Shown piece by piece: positions 33,728-41,174 of a stretch of DNA of 50,288 bases. Each line of letters starts with the position of its first letter. Position 1 is the stretch's first letter. A program made the position numbers and the translations under genes. Under the pieces are notes generated by a model. The model ran no database searches. It was not told where the DNA came from and saw nothing but the letters and a program-made list of their open reading frames with translations. Source of the DNA: an uncultured Christensenellaceae bacterium (GTDB lineage: Bacteria > Bacillota > Clostridia > Christensenellales > Borkfalkiaceae); contig CAJUMW010000011.1 in assembly GCA_910587625.1 (NCBI GenBank), positions 2,161 to 52,448 of the forward strand, written 5' to 3'.

Positions 33728-35017
33728 TTACTTTTTGGGTACGATTTTGTCCTTGCCGCCCATATATGGACGGAGCACGGGCGGAATATTTACGCTTCCG
33801 TCGGGCTGCAAGTGATTTTCAAGGAACGCGATAAGCATTCTCGGAGGCGCTACAACGGTGTTGTTTAAGGTGTGAACAAACTCGTTTTTGCCGCTCGAAG
33901 CCTTGTATCTTATGCCAAGGCGGCGCGCCTGCGCGTCGGTAAGGTTGGAACAACTGCCCACTTCGAAATACTTTTTCTGACGGGGGCTCCACGCCTCTAT
34001 GTCGCAGCTTTTATACTTCAAGTCCGCCAAATCTCCCGAACAGCAGATAAGCTGCCTTACGGGTATCTGCATTGAAACAAACAGCTCCACGGTATAATTC
34101 CAAAGCTTTTCGTACCAATAATCGCTCTCTTCGGGCTTGCAGAGCACAATCATTTCCTGCTTTTCGAACTGGTGAATGCGGTAAATGCCGCGCTCCTCGA
34201 TGCCGTGCGCGCCCTTTTCCTTTCTGAAACAGGGGGAATATGAGGTTAAAGTTTGCGGCAGGCTTGTTTCGGGAAGAATGTTGCCCATAAATCTGCCTAT
34301 CATCGAGTGTTCGCTTGTGCCGATGAGGTACAAATCCTCCCCCTCGATTTTATACATCATTCCGTCCATCTCCTCGAAGGACATAACGCCCGACACTACG
34401 TCGCTGCGAATCATATACGGCGGAATGCAGTAGGTAAAGCCCTTGTCAATCATAAAATCGCGAGCATAGGACAAAACCGCGGAATGCAGCCTTGCTATAT
34501 CTCCCGTAAGATAGTAAAATCCGTTGCCGCTGGTGCGCCTTGCGCTGTCCAAATCGATGCCGCCAAGGCTCTCTAAAATATCGAGATGATAGGGCACTTC
34601 GAAGGGTTTTTCGGCGTGTTCGAGGTATTTTTTGCCCTCCACGTTGCAGCTATCGTCCTTGCCCAAAGGCACGTCGTCGGCTATAATGTTGGGAATAGCC
34701 ATCATATTTTTCTTGATTTTTTCTTCAAGTTCGGCTGTTTCCACCTCGATTTGAGCTATGCGGTCGTTGTTGTTTTTGGAGGTAAGCTTTGCCTCCTCCG
34801 CCTCGTCCTTTTTACCCTCGCGCATAAGTACGCCTATCTGCTTTGCAAGCGTGTTTCTTTGAGCGCGAAGCCTATCCCCCTCGGACTGAATTTCGCGCTT
34901 CTTTTTGTCGAGTTCGATTACCTCGTCAACAAGCGGAAGTTTATAGTCCTGAAATTTCTTTTTTATGTTGTCTTTTACAAGTTGTGGATTTTCTCTAATC
35001 AAATTAATATCAATCAT
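33728..35017 (-). CDS. serS: Seryl-tRNA synthetase
   Basis: Class II aminoacyl-tRNA synthetase. The N-terminal antiparallel coiled-coil arm (about residues 28-105) is rich in Lys/Glu heptads. Motif 2 appears as SPCFRKEKGAHG and motif 3 as APPRMLIAFLEN near residue 400, and GSCSNLTDAQARR is the typical SerRS serine-site segment. I choose ATG 35017 (MIDINLIRENP), the universal SerRS beginning, with GAGG 7 bases upstream; a longer frame from 35074 adds 19 residues with no family match. Product 429 aa. The leader is short, with no T-box. Confidence 0.96.
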   Translation of the reverse strand: MIDINLIRENPQLVKDNIKKKFQDYKLPLVDEVIELDKKKREIQSEGDRLRAQRNTLAKQIGVLMREGKKDEAEEAKLTSKNNNDRIAQIEVETAELEEKIKKNMMAIPNIIADDVPLGKDDSCNVEGKKYLEHAEKPFEVPYHLDILESLGGIDLDSARRTSGNGFYYLTGDIARLHSAVLSYARDFMIDKGFTYCIPPYMIRSDVVSGVMSFEEMDGMMYKIEGEDLYLIGTSEHSMIGRFMGNILPETSLPQTLTSYSPCFRKEKGAHGIEERGIYRIHQFEKQEMIVLCKPEESDYWYEKLWNYTVELFVSMQIPVRQLICCSGDLADLKYKSCDIEAWSPRQKKYFEVGSCSNLTDAQARRLGIRYKASSGKNEFVHTLNNTVVAPPRMLIAFLENHLQPDGSVNIPPVLRPYMGGKDKIVPKK

Positions 35018-35045
35018 AATTAACCTCGAAATTGAGTATAAAAAT

Positions 35046-35074
35046 ATTATACTTAAAAATTTTTTCAAATGCAA
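35046..35074 (-). promoter_or_regulatory. serS promoter
   Basis: Minus-strand TTGCAT (35074-35069), 17-base spacer, TATAAT (35051-35046). It leaves a leader of about 20-28 bases with a GAGG ribosome site, unlike the divergent gene. Confidence 0.7.
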
Positions 35075-35092
35075 ATAATTTATCTCAAATTA

Positions 35093-35121
35093 TTGAAAAA
35101 GCCTTTTTTTTATGCTATAAT
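35093..35121 (+). promoter_or_regulatory. P-type ATPase promoter; predicts leaderless mRNA
   Basis: TTGAAA (35093-35098), 17-base spacer, TATAAT (35116-35121). The -10 box ends 11 bases before the ATG at 35133, so the 5' untranslated region would be about 4-5 bases. Confidence 0.75.
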
Positions 35122-35132
35122 GATTGTGTATT

Positions 35133-37871
35133 ATGAAAATTTCGTTTAAATTCAGCAACAAAAATAAGAACGAAGCCGCCGCAACCGACGAAGCTAAAAA
35201 GCCCGAAACGGCGGAAGCGACAAACGCCGCCCCCGCAAGCTACGGCAATGAGACGGCAACCGCCGAAACCGCGGCAACAAGCGCAAGCTCTACAGACGAG
35301 TCCGTTCAGATGGGATTTTTCCCAGACAGCACTGCTTCGTCCACCTCCGCTTCGGAAACGGCGGCAACCGTGCCGGGCACTTTCGATAAGCAAAAGATAA
35401 TCAAATACTTTAAATCGCACCCCAAAAAGACGGTAAACACCAAGGTCGAAAGGTTTTCTCCCAAGCTCAACAAGGGACTAAACAGCGAACAGGTGGAAAC
35501 GCGTTTTAAACAGTTTTTGTTCAACGACACAAATAAAAAATACTCGCGCTCGTACGCAAGCATATTTATAGGCAACATTTGCACGTTTTTCAATTTGCTG
35601 TGTCTGTTTGCGGCAATTGCGCTGCTTATAGCCAACACGCAGGGCTTTACCAACTACCTTGTTGTGTTTATTACGACGGCAAACATTGTTATAGGAATAA
35701 TTCAGGAAATCCGTTCGAAGCTGTCAATCGACAAGCTTTCGATACTTGCAAACAATACCGTGAAGGTAATACGCGACGGAGAAACGATAGAAATACCCGT
35801 CCAGGAAATAGTTTTGGACGACGTAGTTATTTTGGAGCTCGGCGGTCAGGTACCTGCGGACGTTATACTTGCGGAAGGCTCGGTCGAAGTAAACGAAAGC
35901 CTTTTGACGGGTGAGTCGATAGCAATTAAAAAACAGGTCGGGGATTTACTGTATGCCGGCAGCTTTATTGCGAGCGGCAGCGGAAAGTTCAGGGTTGAAA
36001 AGGTCGGCAGGGAAACATATCTCGAAAAGCTGACTTCGAAGGCAAAAAAATATAAGCGTCCCAACTCGGAACTTATGAACTCGACAAAGCTTATAATAAA
36101 GATTGTGTCGCTTGCGATTATACCAATTGCGATAGGCACGTTTTTTACGACTTTGCATAACATCGACTACAACAGCGAAATGTATTTAAAAGTTGTGGAA
36201 GCCGGCGGCGGAATTAACCCCGACGTAAACTATGCGATACAGCGCACCTGTACTGTAGTTATAGGTATGATACCTTCGGGAATGCTGCTTTTAACCTCTA
36301 TCGCGCTTGCCGTGGGAATTGTTCGGCTTTCAAAGTCGCAGACGCTTGTACAGGATATGTATTCGCTGGAAATGCTTGCGCGCGTAAACGTGCTGTGCCT
36401 CGACAAGACGGGAACTATAACCGACGGCAGAATGCGCGTAAACGACACTGTTATTTTAAACAGCGTAGGAGAATATTCCGTAAACGAAATAATGGGCAGT
36501 ATGCTTAGGGAGCTTGACGACAACAACCAGACTTCGATTGCGCTATACAATCACTTCGGTTACAGCGACAAGCTTTCGGCAACGGCAAAAATACCCTTCT
36601 CTTCAAAGCGAAAGCTTTCGGCGGTGACTTTTGACGAGGGCGGAACTTTTGCAATGGGCGCGCCCGAGTTTGTGTTAAAGCCCTACCCCGCCAAGGTTGA
36701 AAAGATAGTTAAACAGTACGCGCAGATGGGGCTGCGAGTTATAGTGTTGGCACACTCCCCCACCCCCATTGTGGGAGAAAAGTTGCCTGCAATATTGAAG
36801 CCGGTTGCGATAATTTCCATTGCCGACAACGTGCGCGAGGACGCGACCGAAACCATTAAATGGTTCAAGGAAAACGACGTTGCGGTCAAGGTAATTTCGG
36901 GCGACAACCCCGTTACCGTTTCGGAAGTTGCAAAGCGCGCAGGCGTTGCAAATGCGGAAAAGTTTATTTCCCTCGACGGACTCAACGACCAGGAAGTTGA
37001 AAACGTAGCCAACAAATACACGGTTTTCGGCAGAGTTTCCCCCGAGCAAAAGGCAATTTTGGTAAGGGCAATCAAGCGCGAAGGCAATACCGTTGCAATG
37101 ACGGGCGACGGCGTAAACGACATTCTGGCGCTTAAAGAAGCCGACTGCGCCATTTCGGTTGCTTCGGGCAGCGAGGCGGCAAGAAACGTTTCGCACCTTG
37201 TGCTTATGGACAACAACTTTGCTTCGATGCCGAAAGTAGTTGCAGAGGGCAGGCGCGTTATAAACAACATTAAAAACTCGTCGTCGCTGTACCTTATGAA
37301 AACGCTGTTTACCGCATTGCTTGCGTTTATATGTATCTGTATGAAACAGCCCTATCTGTTTATGCCGCAGAATATGTTGCTGTTGGAAACGGCAATTATA
37401 GCTATTCCCTCGTTCTTCTTATCGCTGCAACCCAACAAAGACAGGGTCGAAGGCAAGTTTATTACCCACGTTATGAAGGGCGCGATATCGGGCGCGTTGC
37501 TGATGATACTAAACGTAATGGCAATGTACCTGACAAACGTAATTGCCCCCGACGAGTTCGGAGAGCATTACCTTGCAATGTGTATGATTGCGCTGACCTT
37601 CTCGGGATTTGTTATGGTTTTCAGAACCTGTCAACCGCTGAACATATACCGAGTGACGCTGTGCCTTGTGGTGTTCGGAGTTTGTATATTGGGCTACGCA
37701 GTGCCCTATCTGACCGAAAACCTACTGTATAAGGGCTGGTACGGGCTTGAATGGGACTACGCAAAGATACTTACAATTGTAGTTGCAATAGAAGCTTCGT
37801 TCTATATTTCTCGCTGGCTTATCGACTTGATGAATTTGATTATGCCAACCGAAAAGACAACCAAGAAATAG
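35133..37871 (+). CDS. Cation-translocating P-type ATPase, CtpE-like (912 aa)
   Basis: Contains LLTGES in the actuator domain (near residue 255), the phosphorylation site DKTGTITDG (near 425) and the hinge GDGVNDILALKEAD (near 655), with about ten membrane helices. The fourth helix carries IPSGMLLL, closer to the CtpE-type (proposed calcium-exporting) group than to heavy-metal or KdpB pumps; there is no N-terminal metal-binding CxxC domain. The first roughly 95 residues are an Ala/Thr/Glu/Ser-rich disordered extension not present in typical family members. I use ATG 35133 (MKISFKFSN) rather than a TTG nine bases upstream, since both lack Shine-Dalgarno sites and the predicted mRNA start lies between them. 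The ion is not determinable by eye; calcium is the best guess. Confidence 0.85.
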   Translation: MKISFKFSNKNKNEAAATDEAKKPETAEATNAAPASYGNETATAETAATSASSTDESVQMGFFPDSTASSTSASETAATVPGTFDKQKIIKYFKSHPKKTVNTKVERFSPKLNKGLNSEQVETRFKQFLFNDTNKKYSRSYASIFIGNICTFFNLLCLFAAIALLIANTQGFTNYLVVFITTANIVIGIIQEIRSKLSIDKLSILANNTVKVIRDGETIEIPVQEIVLDDVVILELGGQVPADVILAEGSVEVNESLLTGESIAIKKQVGDLLYAGSFIASGSGKFRVEKVGRETYLEKLTSKAKKYKRPNSELMNSTKLIIKIVSLAIIPIAIGTFFTTLHNIDYNSEMYLKVVEAGGGINPDVNYAIQRTCTVVIGMIPSGMLLLTSIALAVGIVRLSKSQTLVQDMYSLEMLARVNVLCLDKTGTITDGRMRVNDTVILNSVGEYSVNEIMGSMLRELDDNNQTSIALYNHFGYSDKLSATAKIPFSSKRKLSAVTFDEGGTFAMGAPEFVLKPYPAKVEKIVKQYAQMGLRVIVLAHSPTPIVGEKLPAILKPVAIISIADNVREDATETIKWFKENDVAVKVISGDNPVTVSEVAKRAGVANAEKFISLDGLNDQEVENVANKYTVFGRVSPEQKAILVRAIKREGNTVAMTGDGVNDILALKEADCAISVASGSEAARNVSHLVLMDNNFASMPKVVAEGRRVINNIKNSSSLYLMKTLFTALLAFICICMKQPYLFMPQNMLLLETAIIAIPSFFLSLQPNKDRVEGKFITHVMKGAISGALLMILNVMAMYLTNVIAPDEFGEHYLAMCMIALTFSGFVMVFRTCQPLNIYRVTLCLVVFGVCILGYAVPYLTENLLYKGWYGLEWDYAKILTIVVAIEASFYISRWLIDLMNLIMPTEKTTKK

Positions 37872-37877
37872 TTTTTC

Positions 37878-37920
37878 AACCCACTTCGATTTTTAATCGA
37901 AGTGGGTTATTTCATTTTTT
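37878..37920. terminator. Terminator after P-type ATPase gene
   Basis: A 13-base perfect stem (37878-37890 with 37896-37908) and a T-rich stretch ending in TTTTTT. It overlaps the last codons of the convergent cysteine-rich gene, whose stop is at 37893. Confidence 0.82.
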
Positions 37921-38186
37921 AAAAGATATTCTATTGTGTCTATCTTTTTTTTGAGATATCTGAGTTCGATTTCGATTTTCTTGATGTTGCTTAGCGACTC
38001 GTCCTCCTTGCCCTCCCAATACGCGCAAGGCAAAAGTTTGTCTACAATTTTATTTCTTGCAGACTGTGACATTTCGTCGTTTACACAGTGTCCGCAATTT
38101 ATAGGTTTAAATTCATAGAACACATACGCGTAGTGCTGTTTGTAATGTTTACAATTTTTACAATTTTTTTCGCTTGAATTTTTCAT
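37893..38186 (-). CDS. Small cysteine-rich protein, divergent from XRE gene (97 aa)
   Basis: The first half holds CKNCKHYKQHY, INCGHC and a later single cysteine, two CxxC pairs that probably bind zinc. The second half (SNIKKIEIELRYLKKKIDTI) is a predicted coiled coil. Proteins of the form 'C-NC-hY...GHC' occur in Firmicutes genomes without known function. I choose ATG 38186 (MKNSSEKNC): the promoter's -10 box ends 6 bases upstream, so an upstream ATG at 38222 would lie in the -35 box. AT-rich codons unlike the neighbours suggest lateral acquisition together with the XRE gene. Confidence 0.7.
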   Translation of the reverse strand: MKNSSEKNCKNCKHYKQHYAYVFYEFKPINCGHCVNDEMSQSARNKIVDKLLPCAYWEGKEDESLSNIKKIEIELRYLKKKIDTIEYLLKNEITHFD

Positions 38187-38192
38187 ATTTTT

Positions 38193-38222
38193 ATTATATA
38201 CTAACCAATGGTTATTAGTCAA
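38193..38222 (-). promoter_or_regulatory. Promoter of the cysteine-rich gene; predicts leaderless mRNA
   Basis: Minus-strand TTGACT (38222-38217), 18-base spacer, TATAAT (38198-38193), and only 6 bases to the ATG. Strong match, with an operator-like palindrome in the spacer. Confidence 0.75.
38202..38214. promoter_or_regulatory. 13-base palindrome in promoter spacer, likely operator
   Basis: TAACCA-A-TGGTTA is a perfect inverted repeat centred between the -35 and -10 boxes of the cysteine-rich gene. A second, weaker repeat TAACT-aaa-AGTTA lies at 38230-38242, just upstream of the XRE gene. The divergent XRE protein is the likely ligand. Confidence 0.55.
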
Positions 38223-38255
38223 GTATTTACTAACTAAAAGTTATATTATAGTTAT

Positions 38256-38462
38256 ATGGAAAACATATTCAAAAAGCGGTTATCGGAAGAATTAAAAGCA
38301 AAATCAATGACGCGACAAGATTTAGCGGATTTAATTGATGTTACCGCTGAAATGGTTACACAATATTTGACTACCAAAAAATTACCGTCTTTGGAAACTT
38401 TTGCAAAAATATGTAAAGCGTTAGATGTTTCCGCTGACTATATGTTGGGATTAAAAGATTAA
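38256..38462 (+). CDS. Small XRE-family DNA-binding regulator (68 aa)
   Basis: A complete helix-turn-helix domain: MTRQDLADLIDVTAEMVTQY (residues 18-37) followed by the usual LPSLETFAKICKALDVSADYMLG. There is no extra domain. AT-rich codons resemble the adjacent cysteine-rich gene. Only TATTAT/TATAGT-like -10 candidates directly before the ATG are seen, with no Shine-Dalgarno site, so translation is probably leaderless. Likely autorepressor of the islet. Downstream 126 bases hold only AT-rich sequence and the gyrA terminator. Confidence 0.87.
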   Translation: MENIFKKRLSEELKAKSMTRQDLADLIDVTAEMVTQYLTTKKLPSLETFAKICKALDVSADYMLGLKD

Positions 38463-38543
38463 TTTACAAAAATACTATAAATTACTTTATAAAAATACCA
38501 CAACTAAAATTATTTTTGTATAAAATTAACTAATAGCTAATTA

Positions 38544-38578
38544 AAAAATTACCGACGAAAATTTCGTCGGTAATTTTT
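38544..38578 (-). terminator. gyrBA operon terminator
   Basis: A 16-17-base nearly perfect stem (38544-38560 with 38562-38578), with a T run on the minus strand after the stem. It begins 11 bases after the gyrA stop. Confidence 0.88.
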
Positions 38579-38588
38579 ATAATTTTTT

Positions 38589-41135
38589 TTATTCTTCGGT
38601 GTCGGGAGTTTCAGCCAAGTCCTCTGCCGTTGCCTCTTCGGGGGCTTCGGTTTCAGCTTCGTCGTCGCGTTCGGTTACGGCTACCGTGGCAACGAGCCCG
38701 TCTTTAAGGCGCATAAGCCTTACGCCGCGCGAAGCTCTGCCTATGGTGGAGATTGACGAGCAGTGCATTCTTATAATAGTTCCGCCCTCGGAAATAATCA
38801 TAATATCGTCGTCGTCGGTAACTTGCTTCAAATTGATTAACTGACCCGTTACCTCGTTGAACGTACCTGCCTTTATACCCTTGCCGGCTCTGCCCTGAAC
38901 GCGGAAGTCTTCTACCTTGCTGCGCTTACCGTAGCCGCCCGTAGTGACCGTTAAAACGTCCTTATTTTCGTCAACGACAAGCATATCCACAAGCGCGTCG
39001 TCCTCGCCTATCTTCATAGCCTTGACGCCTGCGGTATCCCTGCCCATAGAGCGGACGCCCGACTCGTGGAAGCGGATACATTTGCCGCCCTTGGAAGCTA
39101 TCATAAGCTCGCTGTCGCCCGTTGTAAACTGCACGGAGATAAGCGTGTCGTCGTCGTTTAAGCGTATGGCTATTTTGCCGTTTTTATTGATACGGGCAAA
39201 CTCTTCGAGCTTGGTTTTTTTGATAAGTCCCTGTCTGGTAGCAAAGGCTATGTAGCCCTCGGCGTCGGGTTGGACGGGGATTATTGTCGTAATTTTTTCG
39301 TCACCCGTTATCTGCACCAAGTTTACGATTGCTCTGCCGCGAGCTATCCTTGCGACTTCGGGAATTTCGTAAGCCTTTATTCTGTAAACCCTGCCTCTGT
39401 CGCTGAAAAGAAGCAAGAAATCGTGCGACGAGCATACGAACATACGCTCGACAAAGTCCTCTTCCTTGGGACGATGACCCGTTATGCCCTTGCCGCCGCG
39501 GTTTTGCGCGTGGTACTCGGTTACGGGAAGCCTCTTTACATAGCCCGAGTGGGTCATAGATACTACAACCTGCTCGACGGGTATCAAGTCCTCGTCCTCG
39601 ATATCTCCGCTGAAATCGACGGCAATTTCCGTTCTTCTTTCCGAAGGGTACTTCTTCTTTATTTCCGACAAGTCGGTCTTGATTATTTCCAAAACGCGGC
39701 TTTCGTTTGCGAGTATGTCCTTATAGTCGGCAATAGCCGCTTCGAGCGAGGTCAACTCCTCGTTTAACTTGTCGACTTCGAGGTGGGATATTCTGTATAA
39801 CCGCAGCTCTGCAACGGCGGTTGCCTGTCGCTCGTCAAGCATAAAGTTTGCGGTAAGCTTTTGTACGCAGTCGGTCTTGTCCCTTGCGTTTTTACAGACC
39901 TCTACAACCTCGTTTATGCTTGCCTGCGCAATTACAAGCCCGCGCAGGATATGGGCGCGCTCCTCGGTTTTGTTTAAGTCGTACTTGGTTCTTCTTACTA
40001 TTACCTCTTTCTGATGTTCGAGGTAGTAATACAGGCACTCCTTTAAGTTTAAAACCTTGGGCGTACCGTCGACTAGCGCAAGCATTATTATGCCGTCGGA
40101 TATCTGCAGGTTGGTGTGCTTGTACAAAAGGTTTAAAACAACCTGAGCGTTTGCGTCCTTTTTGATTTCTATAACTATGCGCATACCGTCGCGGTCGGAT
40201 TCTTCCCTGATGTCCGCAATGCCCTCTATGCGCTTGTTTTTTACGAGGTCGGCTATATTTTCGATTAATTTTGCCTTATTGACCTGATAGGGAATTTCGG
40301 TAACTATTATGCGCTGACGCGTTTGGTTGCCGCTCTGGTAGTCCTCCACCTCGCAGCGAGAGCGGATTATAATACTGCCTCTGCCCGTTCTGTAAGCTTT
40401 TTTAATGCCGCTTCTGCCCATTATAAGCGCACCCGTAGGGAAGTCGGGAGCCGGAATATATTCCATAAGCTCGTCAACTTCTATTTCAGGATTGTCTATA
40501 AGGGCTATAACGCCGTCTATAACCTCACCTAAGTTATGGGGCGGTATATTTGTCGCCATGCCAACTGCAATGCCGTCAGAGCCGTTTACAAGCATATTAG
40601 GGAAACGCGAGGGCAACACCGAGGGCTGCATACCCGTATCGTCGAACGTGGGGTAAAAGTCGACCGTTTCCTTATCCAAATCGCGAAGCATTTCCGAAGC
40701 GAGCTTTGTAAGCCTTGCCTCGGTATATCTCATTGCCGCCGCAGGGTCGCCGTCGACAGAACCGAAGTTGCCGTGTCCGTCTACCAGCGGAAAGTTTATC
40801 GAAAAGTCCTGCGCAAGCCTTACAAGCGCGTCGTAGACCGAGCTGTCGCCGTGGGGGTGGTATTTACCCAAGCAATCACCGACGATACGGGCGCATTTTC
40901 TGAACGCCTTGTCGTAGGATAAGCCGAGCTCGTGCATAGAGTAGAGTATTCTGCGGTGTACGGGCTTTAAACCGTCCCTTACGTCGGGAATGGCGCGCGA
41001 TACGTTTACCGCCATTGCGTAGGCTATGAATGATTTTTTAAGCTCTTCGTCTACTTCGACGTCGAGCATCTTTGTCATTTCGAGAGTTCGTTTAAACTCT
41101 TCGGTAAGCTCGGGGCTTGTTTCTTTTTTAGCCAT
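38589..41135 (-). CDS. gyrA: DNA gyrase subunit A
   Basis: Type IIA topoisomerase cleavage subunit. The catalytic tyrosine is Y137 in AAMRYTEARL. The quinolone-determining region reads YHPHGDSSVYDALVR with Ser98 and Asp102, the wild-type residues. The C-terminal beta-pinwheel has a GyrA box, QNRGGKG (usual form QRRGGKG), which supports gyrase rather than ParC. Length is 848 aa, with an acidic tail of about 30 residues. Lies 39 bases downstream of gyrB in the same operon, a less frequent placement away from dnaA-recF. Confidence 0.96.
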   Translation of the reverse strand: MAKKETSPELTEEFKRTLEMTKMLDVEVDEELKKSFIAYAMAVNVSRAIPDVRDGLKPVHRRILYSMHELGLSYDKAFRKCARIVGDCLGKYHPHGDSSVYDALVRLAQDFSINFPLVDGHGNFGSVDGDPAAAMRYTEARLTKLASEMLRDLDKETVDFYPTFDDTGMQPSVLPSRFPNMLVNGSDGIAVGMATNIPPHNLGEVIDGVIALIDNPEIEVDELMEYIPAPDFPTGALIMGRSGIKKAYRTGRGSIIIRSRCEVEDYQSGNQTRQRIIVTEIPYQVNKAKLIENIADLVKNKRIEGIADIREESDRDGMRIVIEIKKDANAQVVLNLLYKHTNLQISDGIIMLALVDGTPKVLNLKECLYYYLEHQKEVIVRRTKYDLNKTEERAHILRGLVIAQASINEVVEVCKNARDKTDCVQKLTANFMLDERQATAVAELRLYRISHLEVDKLNEELTSLEAAIADYKDILANESRVLEIIKTDLSEIKKKYPSERRTEIAVDFSGDIEDEDLIPVEQVVVSMTHSGYVKRLPVTEYHAQNRGGKGITGHRPKEEDFVERMFVCSSHDFLLLFSDRGRVYRIKAYEIPEVARIARGRAIVNLVQITGDEKITTIIPVQPDAEGYIAFATRQGLIKKTKLEEFARINKNGKIAIRLNDDDTLISVQFTTGDSELMIASKGGKCIRFHESGVRSMGRDTAGVKAMKIGEDDALVDMLVVDENKDVLTVTTGGYGKRSKVEDFRVQGRAGKGIKAGTFNEVTGQLINLKQVTDDDDIMIISEGGTIIRMHCSSISTIGRASRGVRLMRLKDGLVATVAVTERDDEAETEAPEEATAEDLAETPDTEE

Positions 41136-41174
41136 TATCGTCCTCTCTTATCTTTATTTCTTGTTGCGCCGTCA

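Noticed and set aside
37187..37871. Frameshift or truncation of the P-type ATPase
   Set aside because: The hinge motif and the following C-terminal membrane helices are all in one uninterrupted frame.
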